This document shows, one piece after another, positions 8,001 through 16,386 of a stretch of DNA of 36,253 bases. The stretch's first letter is position 1; every line of letters begins with the position of its first letter. The DNA is taken from contig JAUNHC010000049.1 in NCBI GenBank assembly GCA_030524175.1, positions 1-36,253 of the forward strand. The letters are read 5' to 3'. The notes beneath the pieces were generated by a model that ran no database searches, had not been told where the DNA came from, and saw only the letters and a list, made by a program, of their open reading frames with translations. This DNA is from Eubacteriales bacterium. GTDB lineage: Bacteria > Bacillota > Clostridia > Lachnospirales > Lachnospiraceae. The translations under genes were made by a program, and so were the position numbers.

Positions 8001-8150
8001 AAGGATTGTGTAGAAATTCATGGTCCTTTGCTAACGGAAGCAAAGATGGAGTGGAAGCGGCTTGCTGGTGTAATGAATCAGATGGGCGTGCTCACGGAAT
8101 TGGATTGAGCTACAGCTGCATATTGTCAGCCCTATGCCAGATGGAAGTAA
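8001..8150 (+). pseudogene. Remnant of P27-family phage terminase small subunit
   Basis: In the frame starting at 8001 the translation reads LLTEAKMEWKRLAGVMNQMG, then VLTELD, a stop at 8106, then ATAAYCQPYARWK and a second stop at 8148. This is the typical core of P27-type small terminase subunits (EAKxEWxRL... LTELDxAxxAAYC...YARW). The gene has internal stops and no start, so it is dead. It marks former prophage DNA directly behind the XRE-ImmA-PIN operon. A short frame at 8134-8385 overlaps but resembles no protein I know. Confidence 0.72.
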
Positions 8151-8333
8151 GCGCATGATCACAGCAAAAGTACCGAAGAAGGATGGGAAAGATAATCCTT
8201 ATGCAGAACGTTTCAAACATCATATGCCATTAATGGAAGGGATGCAGACAGCATCGAGAAAGGCGTTTAAAAGAGCTTTGGCTATTAGAAAAAAGGCTGT
8301 AAATAGAACTCATGTGGCAAACATAAATGACTT

Positions 8334-8366
8334 AGAGCGTATAACCTTTACAGGTGCGCTCTTTTT
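8334..8366 (+). terminator. Intrinsic terminator
   Basis: A 6-bp outer stem AGAGCG (8334-8339) / CGCTCT (8357-8362) with an inner ACCT/AGGT stem, running into a T tract (8362-8366) and TTCGTTT. It closes the accessory region before the YesM-type kinase gene. Confidence 0.7.
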
Positions 8367-8427
8367 CGTTTATAATAATTACTGACAGATGCAAGCAGTC
8401 AAATATTAATAATAAAGGGAGAAAACA

Positions 8428-10278
8428 TTGAAAAATTCGTCCCCTGCTATTTGTGGAAAACTTAATATTTATCTCCTATATATGTGGAAAAAACTACGAG
8501 ATTCTAAGATACGGACTAAGCTGATGGTTTATATTGTACTGGTCGCGATTATCTGCAGTAGTGTGATCGGGGGGATCAGTTATGTCACCATGAGAGATTC
8601 TTTGACAGATACTGCCAAGGATTCTGCCACCAGCCTGATGAAGCAGGTGGGAAATAGAGTGGAAGAGCGGATCAGGGAGTTTCAGGATACTTCTTATTCT
8701 TTTATAAGCCGTCCTGCAGTGTATGGATTGATTAATGACGGAGAGGACGCAATGATAGGAGCCTGGAAATATACCCAGAATCAGGTGATTCTAACAGGAG
8801 AATTTTTATCCTCCACAGTCCTTCATAATTATTCGGATTTTTTGATCTTAGAGTCTAACCGTGAAAATATCTACTACTATGATCAGAGGGCGAAAGCCTC
8901 CAGGTTAAATAAGAAAGATGCAGAAGAAATTATGGATGCTCTTCGGGATAGGGTGACTGGGACAGCGCCTGCAAAATGGGTGAAGTATGGCGGCAGGGTT
9001 TATTTTGTGCGCCGCATTGTAGATCAGAGTGATACAGGGTTGAATGCCATGGGGACTATGGTGATGGCTGTTTCTGAGGATTTCTTCTCGTTGGAAGAGG
9101 ATGAAAATCCTTATTTTGGTAATAAAAATTTAATTGTGGCTGGAAAAGATGAGATTTATAAAAATAACTTTTTGAATCTCAAGATGGAGGATTTGGAGAA
9201 GTATTTATCCTACAAAGATGGCAAGTATTATATTTATACCATTATGAGGGAGACTGACGGAGAGAAATATCTTGTAATACCTATGCGTACGGTGCGGTTT
9301 CAGTGGAATATCATGTGTTTTATACCTTATAGCTATATTGTAGAAAAAGCCAATCAGGTTATCCCGAAGGTGCTCAGTACAACAGTGATTTTGTTAAGCT
9401 GTGGTTTTCTGCTGGGGTTTTTGCTGTATCGAAATCTTCGCAAAAATCTGAGCATTATAGAGCAGGGGATTCAGCAGTATGAGAGTGGTAATTATTCCAG
9501 GCTTCTTTCACCGGCAGCATATGATGAAATCGGACTTTTAATTCTTCAGTTTAACCATATGGGAATGAAGATTCATGAGCTGAATGAGCTCACCAGAAAA
9601 GAGGAGGAAGAAAAACAAGAACTTCAATATCAGGTGATGGAAGCTCAGATCAACCCTCATTTTCTGTATAATACCCTCGGTTCTTTGAAGTGGCTTGCCT
9701 ATGAGAAGGAACAAGAGGAAATTGCGAAGCTTGCAGATGCAATTATTAATCTGCTGAGGTTTACTGTAAAAAACGCTAACTGTTCTATTCTCTTTAAAGA
9801 AGAACTGGCATATATCCAAAGCTATATTTATATTCAGCAGGCTCGTTACGAGGATGCATTCCAGGTGGAAACACAGGTCACCCAGGAGGCTGAGAACTTT
9901 ACTATTATCGGTTTTATTCTTCAGCCATTTATTGAGAACAGTATTCTTCATGGAATCGACACTGCAAGAAAAGACGGAAGAATCCGAATAATGGGATGGG
10001 TGGAGAAGGAGAAGCTTTACATAACGATTCAGGATAATGGTAAGGGAATGTCAGAAGAAAAACTTAGGGAACTGGAGCACAAAATACAGAAGAATAAGGC
10101 GGAAAAGTACAGGGGTTTTAATGGTATCGGTATGACAAACATCATATTGAGGCTGAAGATGGTGTATGGTTCACACTTTTGCTTCAAAATAGACAGTGTT
10201 CCCCAGCAAGGGACTTCTATAACACTGGTGATTCCGGGAAGGAAATGGGAAGATGAAGAAAAGGGTATTGATTGTTGA
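8428..10278 (+). CDS. Sensor histidine kinase, YesM/LytS-type
   Basis: A 616-residue membrane kinase. It has an N-terminal membrane segment (about residues 31-54), an extracellular sensor region of some 240 residues, a second membrane segment near residue 315, a HAMP-like linker, a His-kinase domain with phosphoacceptor H411 in AQINPHFLYNTL, and an HATPase domain (ENSILHGI, DNGKGM, GFNGIGMTNI). This is the YesM family, which senses extracellular carbohydrate. The start is taken as TTG at 8428 because GGGAG lies 6 nt upstream; the next ATG (8482) has no ribosome binding site. It overlaps the response regulator gene by 26 nt and heads the glycoside locus, so it probably controls the ABC importer downstream. 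Confidence 0.92.
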   Translation: MKNSSPAICGKLNIYLLYMWKKLRDSKIRTKLMVYIVLVAIICSSVIGGISYVTMRDSLTDTAKDSATSLMKQVGNRVEERIREFQDTSYSFISRPAVYGLINDGEDAMIGAWKYTQNQVILTGEFLSSTVLHNYSDFLILESNRENIYYYDQRAKASRLNKKDAEEIMDALRDRVTGTAPAKWVKYGGRVYFVRRIVDQSDTGLNAMGTMVMAVSEDFFSLEEDENPYFGNKNLIVAGKDEIYKNNFLNLKMEDLEKYLSYKDGKYYIYTIMRETDGEKYLVIPMRTVRFQWNIMCFIPYSYIVEKANQVIPKVLSTTVILLSCGFLLGFLLYRNLRKNLSIIEQGIQQYESGNYSRLLSPAAYDEIGLLILQFNHMGMKIHELNELTRKEEEEKQELQYQVMEAQINPHFLYNTLGSLKWLAYEKEQEEIAKLADAIINLLRFTVKNANCSILFKEELAYIQSYIYIQQARYEDAFQVETQVTQEAENFTIIGFILQPFIENSILHGIDTARKDGRIRIMGWVEKEKLYITIQDNGKGMSEEKLRELEHKIQKNKAEKYRGFNGIGMTNIILRLKMVYGSHFCFKIDSVPQQGTSITLVIPGRKWEDEEKGIDC

Positions 10279-11743
10279 GGATGATAAGTTTTTCCGTTTT
10301 GCTGTAAGAAAAATGATTGATTGGGACAAATATGGTTTTCAGATTGTTGGGGAGGCTGTTCACGGGGAAGCTGCTCTTTCCTTCCTCGAGGAATGTCAGG
10401 CAGAAGTTGTAATTACGGATATGAGTATGCCGGTCATGAATGGAATTGAGCTTACAAAGGCTTTAAAGGAGCAGTATCCGGATATCATGATCATTGCGCT
10501 TTCTGCTTATGATGATTTTGAGTTTGTAAAAGAATCTTTAAAACTTGGTGCTCAGGATTACATATTGAAACAGGATTTGGATAAAGAAGATGTAGGTAAG
10601 ATGATTTGGAATTCCTGGGAAAAGCACAGAAAAACTTTGGCAAGAGATAATGACATTAAGCGGGGAGTCAGAAAAATTCTTTTGGAAAGTGGAAAAGATG
10701 ATCGAGGAGAATGGTATCTCAGGCTTTGTCTGGAAGAGCAATGGGGTTTTTATTTTTTAAGATTTCAGAGTTTGGAGAGCGGCTGGCACAGTGAAGACTG
10801 TATGCAGGAGAATTGGATGTCAGACAGTCTTTTTGAACTGCATGATCACAAGGAGCATTTTCTTTTTATGCCTGCCCTTAAAGCACATAGTTTGAAAGTC
10901 CAAAGTGAAGACAGAGATAAAAGAATCAGAGAACTGGAACTGCTTTTAGAGAGTGAACAGTATGTGGCAGGGTGCAGCAGCCGGGGGGATAATGCGGACA
11001 GGCTTTGGGAATTGAGCAGAGAGGCTCAAAATGCCATGGAAGCAGGGCGTTTCTCCAGGAGAAAACAGATTCAGGTATGGGATTATGTGCGGGATAAATA
11101 TGAAAGTAGAGATATATACTTTCTGGAAGAGGAAAGCTCTTTCTCACAAATGATAAAAAAGGTGACACCGGAAAAAGGCTTGGAACTTCTTACTGCCAAG
11201 TTGTATGAGAAAATGCCGGGAGAAGAAAGTATCAATAAAAATTATATGGGTTATCTAAAAGCTGCAGCTCAAAACCTTGGCATTGGCTCTTTGGAATTTT
11301 CTGGATTGAAAGAGCATCTTGATAAGGCGGGAACTTTGGAGAAAAAGCATGAAATCTGTAAGGAATACCTTGACAGAATGTTTGTTAGAGCCGGACAAAG
11401 AGAAATGCACCCCGGAGTGAGAGCTGCCATTTCATACATGAAACAAAATTATGTGCAGGATTTATCCTTAAGCGGAATTGCCAGTGTAGTTGGCCTGAAT
11501 GAAAGTTATTTTTCCGGTATTTTTAAAAAGGATACAGGTAAAAGTATTACAGAATATCTGAATGAGATAAGGATTAAAAAAGCCAGGGATCTGATTGCTG
11601 CCACCAATCTGAAAAATTATGAGATTGCAGAGAAGGTGGGAATCAATAATTCATCTTATTTTAGTACCATTTTTAAAAAGTACACAGGGATGACAATACA
11701 GGAATATAGACAGAGAATGGTCTCCTATGAAGAACCTGAATAA
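10253..11743 (+). CDS. Response regulator, YesN/AraC type
   Basis: A 496-residue regulator. The N-terminal receiver domain has the acidic pair D10/D11, the phosphorylation site D56 (VVITDMSMP), and K104 in DYILKQD. A long middle region follows with no recognised fold, as is usual for YesN proteins. The C-terminus is an AraC-type double helix-turn-helix (LSLSGIASVVGLNESYFSGI, then YEIAEKVGINNSSYFSTIF with MTIQEYR). It starts inside the kinase gene, so the pair is translationally coupled. It is expected to activate the importer operon that begins at 11941; that target is inferred from position. Confidence 0.93.
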   Translation: MKKRVLIVEDDKFFRFAVRKMIDWDKYGFQIVGEAVHGEAALSFLEECQAEVVITDMSMPVMNGIELTKALKEQYPDIMIIALSAYDDFEFVKESLKLGAQDYILKQDLDKEDVGKMIWNSWEKHRKTLARDNDIKRGVRKILLESGKDDRGEWYLRLCLEEQWGFYFLRFQSLESGWHSEDCMQENWMSDSLFELHDHKEHFLFMPALKAHSLKVQSEDRDKRIRELELLLESEQYVAGCSSRGDNADRLWELSREAQNAMEAGRFSRRKQIQVWDYVRDKYESRDIYFLEEESSFSQMIKKVTPEKGLELLTAKLYEKMPGEESINKNYMGYLKAAAQNLGIGSLEFSGLKEHLDKAGTLEKKHEICKEYLDRMFVRAGQREMHPGVRAAISYMKQNYVQDLSLSGIASVVGLNESYFSGIFKKDTGKSITEYLNEIRIKKARDLIAATNLKNYEIAEKVGINNSSYFSTIFKKYTGMTIQEYRQRMVSYEEPE

Positions 11744-11776
11744 TTTAAAAGAAACCTGAAAAAAATGAATAGACAT

Positions 11777-11841
11777 GGAAGCGGATTGGCTTCCGAACAC
11801 ATGGCCGTGGTATTGTACGTTAAAAATACTGCGGCTTTTTT
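11777..11841 (+). terminator. Two hairpins, the second an intrinsic terminator
   Basis: A small hairpin GGAAGC (11777-11782)/GCTTCC (11789-11794) is followed by an 11-bp stem (11804-11814 with 11825-11835, two G-U pairs) and six T residues at 11836-11841. It separates the two-component genes from the importer operon, so the latter needs its own promoter between 11842 and 11925; a TACAAT box at about 11886 is the only -10-like element I see, without a good -35, as expected for an activated promoter. Confidence 0.75.
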
Positions 11842-11940
11842 ATAAAAATCCAAAGAATATGAAAAACTGAAAGTTTGAAAAGGCGGTACAATAAATACAT
11901 CAGAAAACCAAATATAATTACAGGTACAGGAGGAAACAAC

Positions 11941-13242
11941 ATGAAAAGAAAAGCAATAACTCTGATGCTGGCAGGCGTTATGGCTGTAAGTACAGTGTCT
12001 TATGGAACAACTGTATGGGCCGCAGAAGACAGTGTGAAGGACAATGAGGTTTCTAATGCAGAGGATGAACAGATTACCCTTGAATTTATCAACGGTTCTG
12101 CAGAAGAGCAGTATGTAGCATGGCTGGATGAAGTGATAGCAGGTTTTGAGGAAGAAAACCCCAATATTAAAATTGAAATTCAGAAAACGTCTATTGACAG
12201 TTTTAATCAGACAGTTATGACCAGATTTGCAGCAGGAGATGTGCCGGATTTATTTTCATTTTCTGCAAATGATATGGATGATATGGTACCAAGCGGATAT
12301 GTTCTGGATTTATCAGCCAGTGCTAATATGGAGAATTATTCAGATGGTATGCTGGACACTTTTACAAAGGACGGAAAAACATATGCACTTCCCATTGCAA
12401 ATGATTTTATGTGTGTGACTTATAATAAGAGTGCATTTGAGGCAGCAGGAATTGATAAGGTACCGGAAACCTGGAGTGAATTTTTGGATGCCTGCAAGAA
12501 ACTTCAGGAAGCGGATATTGTTCCTATAGCATCCGGATTTTCAGAGCAGTGGGTAGTAAACGGGACCTCACAGACAGTTTATTGTGCACAGGTTCTGGGA
12601 AACGATGGCCCCACATTGGCATCTATGGTTGACAGAACCAATAAATTTGCAGAGACAGAGCAGTGGAAGGGATTCTTTACAAAGCTGCAGGACATTTATC
12701 CTTATATGAATACAGATCCCTTTGGTACAGATCAGAATACCTGCTACTCCTTACTGGCAAATGCAGAGGCTGGTATGATTCTCAATGGTACCTGGACAGT
12801 TACCAACGCAACAGCAATGAACCCGGAAGCAGAACTTGGCATTTTTGCACTTCCTATCTCTGATAATGCTGAGGATAATGTAATGCCTATGTGTCCTCCG
12901 GAATCGGCCGTTGCCGTTGCAGCAGAGAGTTCCCATGCAGAAGAGGCTGTAAAGTTTCTGGAATATATGATGTCACCGGAATCTGCATCACTCTATGCAG
13001 AAAAAGGTGCGGGAATTCCAATTATCAAGGGTGTAGATACCTCAAACCTTACAGGTGCTTTTAAGGATGCCGCAGATATTATGAACAGCGGAGAGGTGAA
13101 GGTTATTTCCTCTAAGAGTTTCCCAAGTGCCAATGAGGATGCGTTTATTAACGATGTTTCTGAATTTTTCCTGGATGGATGCGAAGACACAGACGCAGCA
13201 TTGGAAACTCTGGATACAGATTTTGATAATCTTGTACAGTAA
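11941..13242 (+). CDS. Sugar ABC transporter solute-binding protein (family 1)
   Basis: A 433-residue secreted binding protein of the extracellular solute-binding family 1 (maltose/oligosaccharide group). Visible traits are ITLEFINGSAEEQYVAWLDE, GDVPDLFSFS, YALPIANDFMCVTYNK and AVKFLEYMMSPE. The signal peptide (residues 1-30: KRK, hydrophobic core, then TVWA-AED) has no lipobox cysteine, which is unusual because Gram-positive binding proteins are normally lipoproteins. The start at 11941 has AGGAGG 7-8 nt upstream; the upstream in-frame TTG at 11875 lacks one. It should deliver a glycoside or oligosaccharide to the two permeases downstream. A strong hairpin follows the stop. Confidence 0.92.
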   Translation: MKRKAITLMLAGVMAVSTVSYGTTVWAAEDSVKDNEVSNAEDEQITLEFINGSAEEQYVAWLDEVIAGFEEENPNIKIEIQKTSIDSFNQTVMTRFAAGDVPDLFSFSANDMDDMVPSGYVLDLSASANMENYSDGMLDTFTKDGKTYALPIANDFMCVTYNKSAFEAAGIDKVPETWSEFLDACKKLQEADIVPIASGFSEQWVVNGTSQTVYCAQVLGNDGPTLASMVDRTNKFAETEQWKGFFTKLQDIYPYMNTDPFGTDQNTCYSLLANAEAGMILNGTWTVTNATAMNPEAELGIFALPISDNAEDNVMPMCPPESAVAVAAESSHAEEAVKFLEYMMSPESASLYAEKGAGIPIIKGVDTSNLTGAFKDAADIMNSGEVKVISSKSFPSANEDAFINDVSEFFLDGCEDTDAALETLDTDFDNLVQ

Positions 13243-13252
13243 ATAAATGAAG

Positions 13253-13316
13253 AAAAAGCTGCCGCATGTCTGGGAATTGGAAAACAATTTGGTTCACCTG
13301 CATGCGGCAGCTTTTT
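13253..13316 (+). terminator. Long hairpin between binding-protein and permease genes
   Basis: A perfect 16-bp stem (13253-13268 with 13301-13316, AAAAAGCTGCCGCATG and its complement) whose 3' arm ends in five T residues. The 32-nt loop holds a further AATTG/CAATT pairing. Located 10 bp after the binding-protein stop, it probably stops part of the transcripts or protects the upstream mRNA, giving more binding protein than permease. Confidence 0.85.
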
Positions 13317-13331
13317 GCAGAAAGGAAAGTT

Positions 13332-14180
13332 ATGAAACGATTAAAAAAAGAAATGACGTATTTCATATTTTTAGTACCGTCCCTGCTGCTGTTTACCTTT
13401 TGTGTTGTATACCCCTTTCTTTCAGGAATACAGCTTGCGTTTACGGATTGGAATGGAATCTCTCGGGAATATCAGTACATAGGTTTTGACAATTTTGTAA
13501 AGATGCTATCAGATAAAAACGTAGTGCAGCCAATTAAAACAACGGTGATCTACGGAGTAGGCGTCACTCTTCTTAATAATATTTTTGCACTGTTTTTGGC
13601 AGTTAATTTAAGCAAAAAGCTGAAGGGAAAAGCCTTTTTCAAAACCACCTACTTTATCCCTCTTGCCATCAGTGCGGTGCTTGCATCCTTTGTGTGGAAA
13701 TACATTGATTCCAATATGATCTCCAGTATATTGGGACGTTCACTTATGGGTAGAAGAGAGACAGTTCTTATTGGTATTATGATTATTTCTCTTTGGAATA
13801 ATCTTGGGTCTAACGTAATGATCTATATGGCGGGAATTACAGGAATATCCAAGGATTATGAGGAAGCGGCTATGATTGACGGAGCTAACGGAAGACAGAG
13901 ATTTTTAAATGTGACCATACCTATGCTGATGCCATCCTTTACTATATGCGTTACTCTGACACTTACCTCTTCTCTTAGAGAGTTTGGAACAGTTCTGGCT
14001 GCTACAGGGGGCGGTCCGGCAGGCTCATCTCAGACAGTTGCCATACTGATTTATGATTACATGTTTAAATATTCACGTGCAGGATATGCACAGGCAATTT
14101 CTCTGGTATTTATGGTATTCCTTGTGGTTATTGGACTTGTATTAACAAAATTTTTCAGAAGTAAGGAGATAGAGGCGTAA
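13332..14180 (+). CDS. Sugar ABC transporter permease (MalF/UgpA type)
   Basis: A 282-residue membrane protein of the binding-protein-dependent transport family with six predicted membrane segments, beginning with YFIFLVPSLLLFTFCVVYPF. The ATPase-docking EAA loop reads EEAAMIDGANGRQRFLNVTIP. AAAGGA lies 5 nt before the ATG at 13332; the longer in-frame start at 13266 lies inside the terminator hairpin and is rejected. The stop codon overlaps the next start (TAATG), so the two permeases are co-translated. They should form a heterodimeric channel. Confidence 0.93.
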   Translation: MKRLKKEMTYFIFLVPSLLLFTFCVVYPFLSGIQLAFTDWNGISREYQYIGFDNFVKMLSDKNVVQPIKTTVIYGVGVTLLNNIFALFLAVNLSKKLKGKAFFKTTYFIPLAISAVLASFVWKYIDSNMISSILGRSLMGRRETVLIGIMIISLWNNLGSNVMIYMAGITGISKDYEEAAMIDGANGRQRFLNVTIPMLMPSFTICVTLTLTSSLREFGTVLAATGGGPAGSSQTVAILIYDYMFKYSRAGYAQAISLVFMVFLVVIGLVLTKFFRSKEIEA

Positions 14181-15007
14181 TGAAAGAGAATAGAGTTGGT
14201 ATAGTGTCAAAGATAATTCTGATACTGATGACAGTTATGTTTCTTTTTCCATTTTTTATCTGTATTTTAATGTCTGTAAAATCTAAGCAGGAAACCTCAA
14301 AAGGGATTTTGTCTCTGCCCGAAACCATTCATTGGGAAAATTTTACTATTGCCATGGAAAAGGCCAAAATTGCTCTTTCTATGAAAAATAGTTTAATCAT
14401 TACAGTATGCTGTGTTGTGATTATTGTTTTGGTGGCTTCTTCAGCAGCATATGCAATTGGCCGCAGGTATAATAATGGTTTTTACCGTTTTTATGAAACT
14501 CTGTTGGTAGGTTCTATGATGCTGCCATTTCAGGTTATTATGGTCCCGGTTTATCGGATGTATAAGGATTTAAATCTTTTGAACACAAGAATAGGGGCCA
14601 TTATCATGATATCCGGATTGGCCATTGCATACTCGACAGTAATGATTATCGGATTTGTCAGAGGCCTTCCGCTGGAACTTGAGGAAGCTGCAGAAATTGA
14701 AGGTGCGGGAAGATTCCGCATTTTCTTTTCTATTATTTTTCCTCTTTTAAAACCTATTTTGGCAACGGTAGCTACACTGCAGTTTTTGGGCGTATGGAAT
14801 GAGTTTAATGTATCCATTCTTCTTCTGCAGGATGAGGCTATTAAGACAATTCCTATGCAGCAATATGTATTTTTCGGAGCCTATGGTGCTGATTATAACA
14901 CTGCTTTTGCAGCAGCAGTGATTGCCATGGTTCCCGTGATTTTGATTTTCCTTATTTTACAAAAGCAAGTAGTAGCAGGCATGACTGCCGGAGCAGTGAA
15001 AGGATAG
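14180..15007 (+). CDS. Carbohydrate ABC transporter permease (MalG/UgpE type)
   Basis: A 275-residue second permease with six predicted membrane segments and the EAA loop EEAAEIEGAGRFRIFFSIIF. Its ATG shares a base with the stop of the first permease gene. No ATP-binding subunit is encoded anywhere in the locus. In Firmicutes such CUT1 importers commonly use a shared MsmK/MsmX-type ATPase encoded elsewhere, which is assumed here. Confidence 0.93.
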   Translation: MKENRVGIVSKIILILMTVMFLFPFFICILMSVKSKQETSKGILSLPETIHWENFTIAMEKAKIALSMKNSLIITVCCVVIIVLVASSAAYAIGRRYNNGFYRFYETLLVGSMMLPFQVIMVPVYRMYKDLNLLNTRIGAIIMISGLAIAYSTVMIIGFVRGLPLELEEAAEIEGAGRFRIFFSIIFPLLKPILATVATLQFLGVWNEFNVSILLLQDEAIKTIPMQQYVFFGAYGADYNTAFAAAVIAMVPVILIFLILQKQVVAGMTAGAVKG

Positions 15008-15012
15008 AGAAT

Positions 15013-16386
15013 ATGACACAGATTCAATTACCAAAGAATTTTTTATTTGGTGCGGCGACAAGTGCTGCGCAGATAGAAGGAGGGGCATTTCTTGATGGAA
15101 GAGGTGCTTCTGTCTGGGATACATTTGCTGGACAAGTCGGTACTATCGCGGATGGAACTACTCCGTCTGTCTCCTGCGATTTTTACCATAATTATAAGGA
15201 AGACCTTGCACTTGCTAAAAACCTGGGTCTTCAGAGTTTCCGTTTTTCTTTTTCCTGGTCCAGGATTTTTCCGGAAGGGACAGGCAAGGCCAATGAAAAA
15301 GGTCTTGATTTTTATAAGCGTGTTATTGATGAAATCCATAAAAATAATATAATCCCCAATGCTACAATTTATCATTGGGACCTTCCGCAGGCTCTGGAGG
15401 AAAAAGGGGGCTGGATCAACCGTGACATAGTTCAGTGGTACGGTGAGTATGCGTCTTTATTGTTCCGGGAGTTTGGAAATAGTGTTCCATTTTGGGCAAC
15501 GGTCAATGAGCCTATTGCAACATATGTTGGGTATGCTCAAGGAATTTTTGCACCAGGACATGTTTCCGAAAGAATGGGCCGTCAGGCCAACCATCACGTA
15601 TTGTTATCTCACGGGGAAGGTGTACAGAGATTCCGTCAGGAAAATATCAAAGATGGAAAAATTGGTATTGTAGTAGATATCTGGAAACATCACCCTTACA
15701 GACCGGATAATCCAGCGGATTGTGCAATGGCTGAACTTGAGAACGAGAAAACATATCGCTCATATCTTAACCCATTGTTTCATGGCAGATATACAGATGC
15801 TCTTTTGAGATATATGGAAAAGAATGAATGTATGCCGGAAATTCAGGATGGGGATTTGGAGAAGATTGCCCGGCCCATGGATTTTTTCGGATTGAATTGT
15901 TATAACCGTGTGGTGGACTGTGCAGATGAAAATCTTTTGGAGGAGGAAAGGAAGAAGAAGCATACAGGTGGGAATTTTCAGGATAATGGTTTTGAATTTT
16001 ATCCCAAAGCGGTATATGATGCCGTTAAAATGCTGAAAAAAAATTATGATCTGTCCATTCCTATATATGTGACAGAAAATGGAACGCCCGGCTTCCATGA
16101 GAAACCAGACGAGAAAGGATGCATCTGTGACCAAAACAGAATTCATTATATTAAGGGATTCTTATACTGGATTGGGAAGGCATTAGAGGAAAGGTATGAT
16201 ATTCGAGGATATTATGTATGGTCTCTTCTGGATAACTGGGAATGGAACAGTGGTTTTTCTTCCAGATACGGTCTGACCTATGTGGATTTTGATACTCAGA
16301 AACGCATTATCAAGGAAAGCGGAAAATGGTATGCAAAAGTAATTGAAGAAAGAGTTATAGATTGGGAGATCAATGTACATGAGTGA
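15013..16386 (+). CDS. GH1 family 6-phospho-/beta-glucosidase (beta-glucosidase likely)
   Basis: A 457-residue glycoside hydrolase family 1 enzyme of full length. The N-terminal signature FLFGAATSAAQIEGG is present, with acid/base E166 in TVNEP and nucleophile E355 in YVTENG. It has no signal peptide, so it acts in the cytoplasm on imported glycosides, releasing a beta-linked glucose or similar sugar. The neighbouring importer is an ABC type rather than a PTS, so non-phosphorylated substrates are more likely than 6-phospho-glycosides. It starts 5 nt after the permease stop. The next gene starts before its end. Confidence 0.93.
   Translation: MTQIQLPKNFLFGAATSAAQIEGGAFLDGRGASVWDTFAGQVGTIADGTTPSVSCDFYHNYKEDLALAKNLGLQSFRFSFSWSRIFPEGTGKANEKGLDFYKRVIDEIHKNNIIPNATIYHWDLPQALEEKGGWINRDIVQWYGEYASLLFREFGNSVPFWATVNEPIATYVGYAQGIFAPGHVSERMGRQANHHVLLSHGEGVQRFRQENIKDGKIGIVVDIWKHHPYRPDNPADCAMAELENEKTYRSYLNPLFHGRYTDALLRYMEKNECMPEIQDGDLEKIARPMDFFGLNCYNRVVDCADENLLEEERKKKHTGGNFQDNGFEFYPKAVYDAVKMLKKNYDLSIPIYVTENGTPGFHEKPDEKGCICDQNRIHYIKGFLYWIGKALEERYDIRGYYVWSLLDNWEWNSGFSSRYGLTYVDFDTQKRIIKESGKWYAKVIEERVIDWEINVHE

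Noticed and set aside
8134-8385. 83-codon open frame after the terminase remnant
   Set aside because: It has no ribosome binding site, overlaps the terminase remnant and runs through the terminator hairpin. The protein resembles nothing I know.
13266-13331. Longer N-terminus for the first permease
   Set aside because: It would be encoded by the terminator hairpin and has no membrane or signal features; the ATG at 13332 has a proper ribosome binding site.
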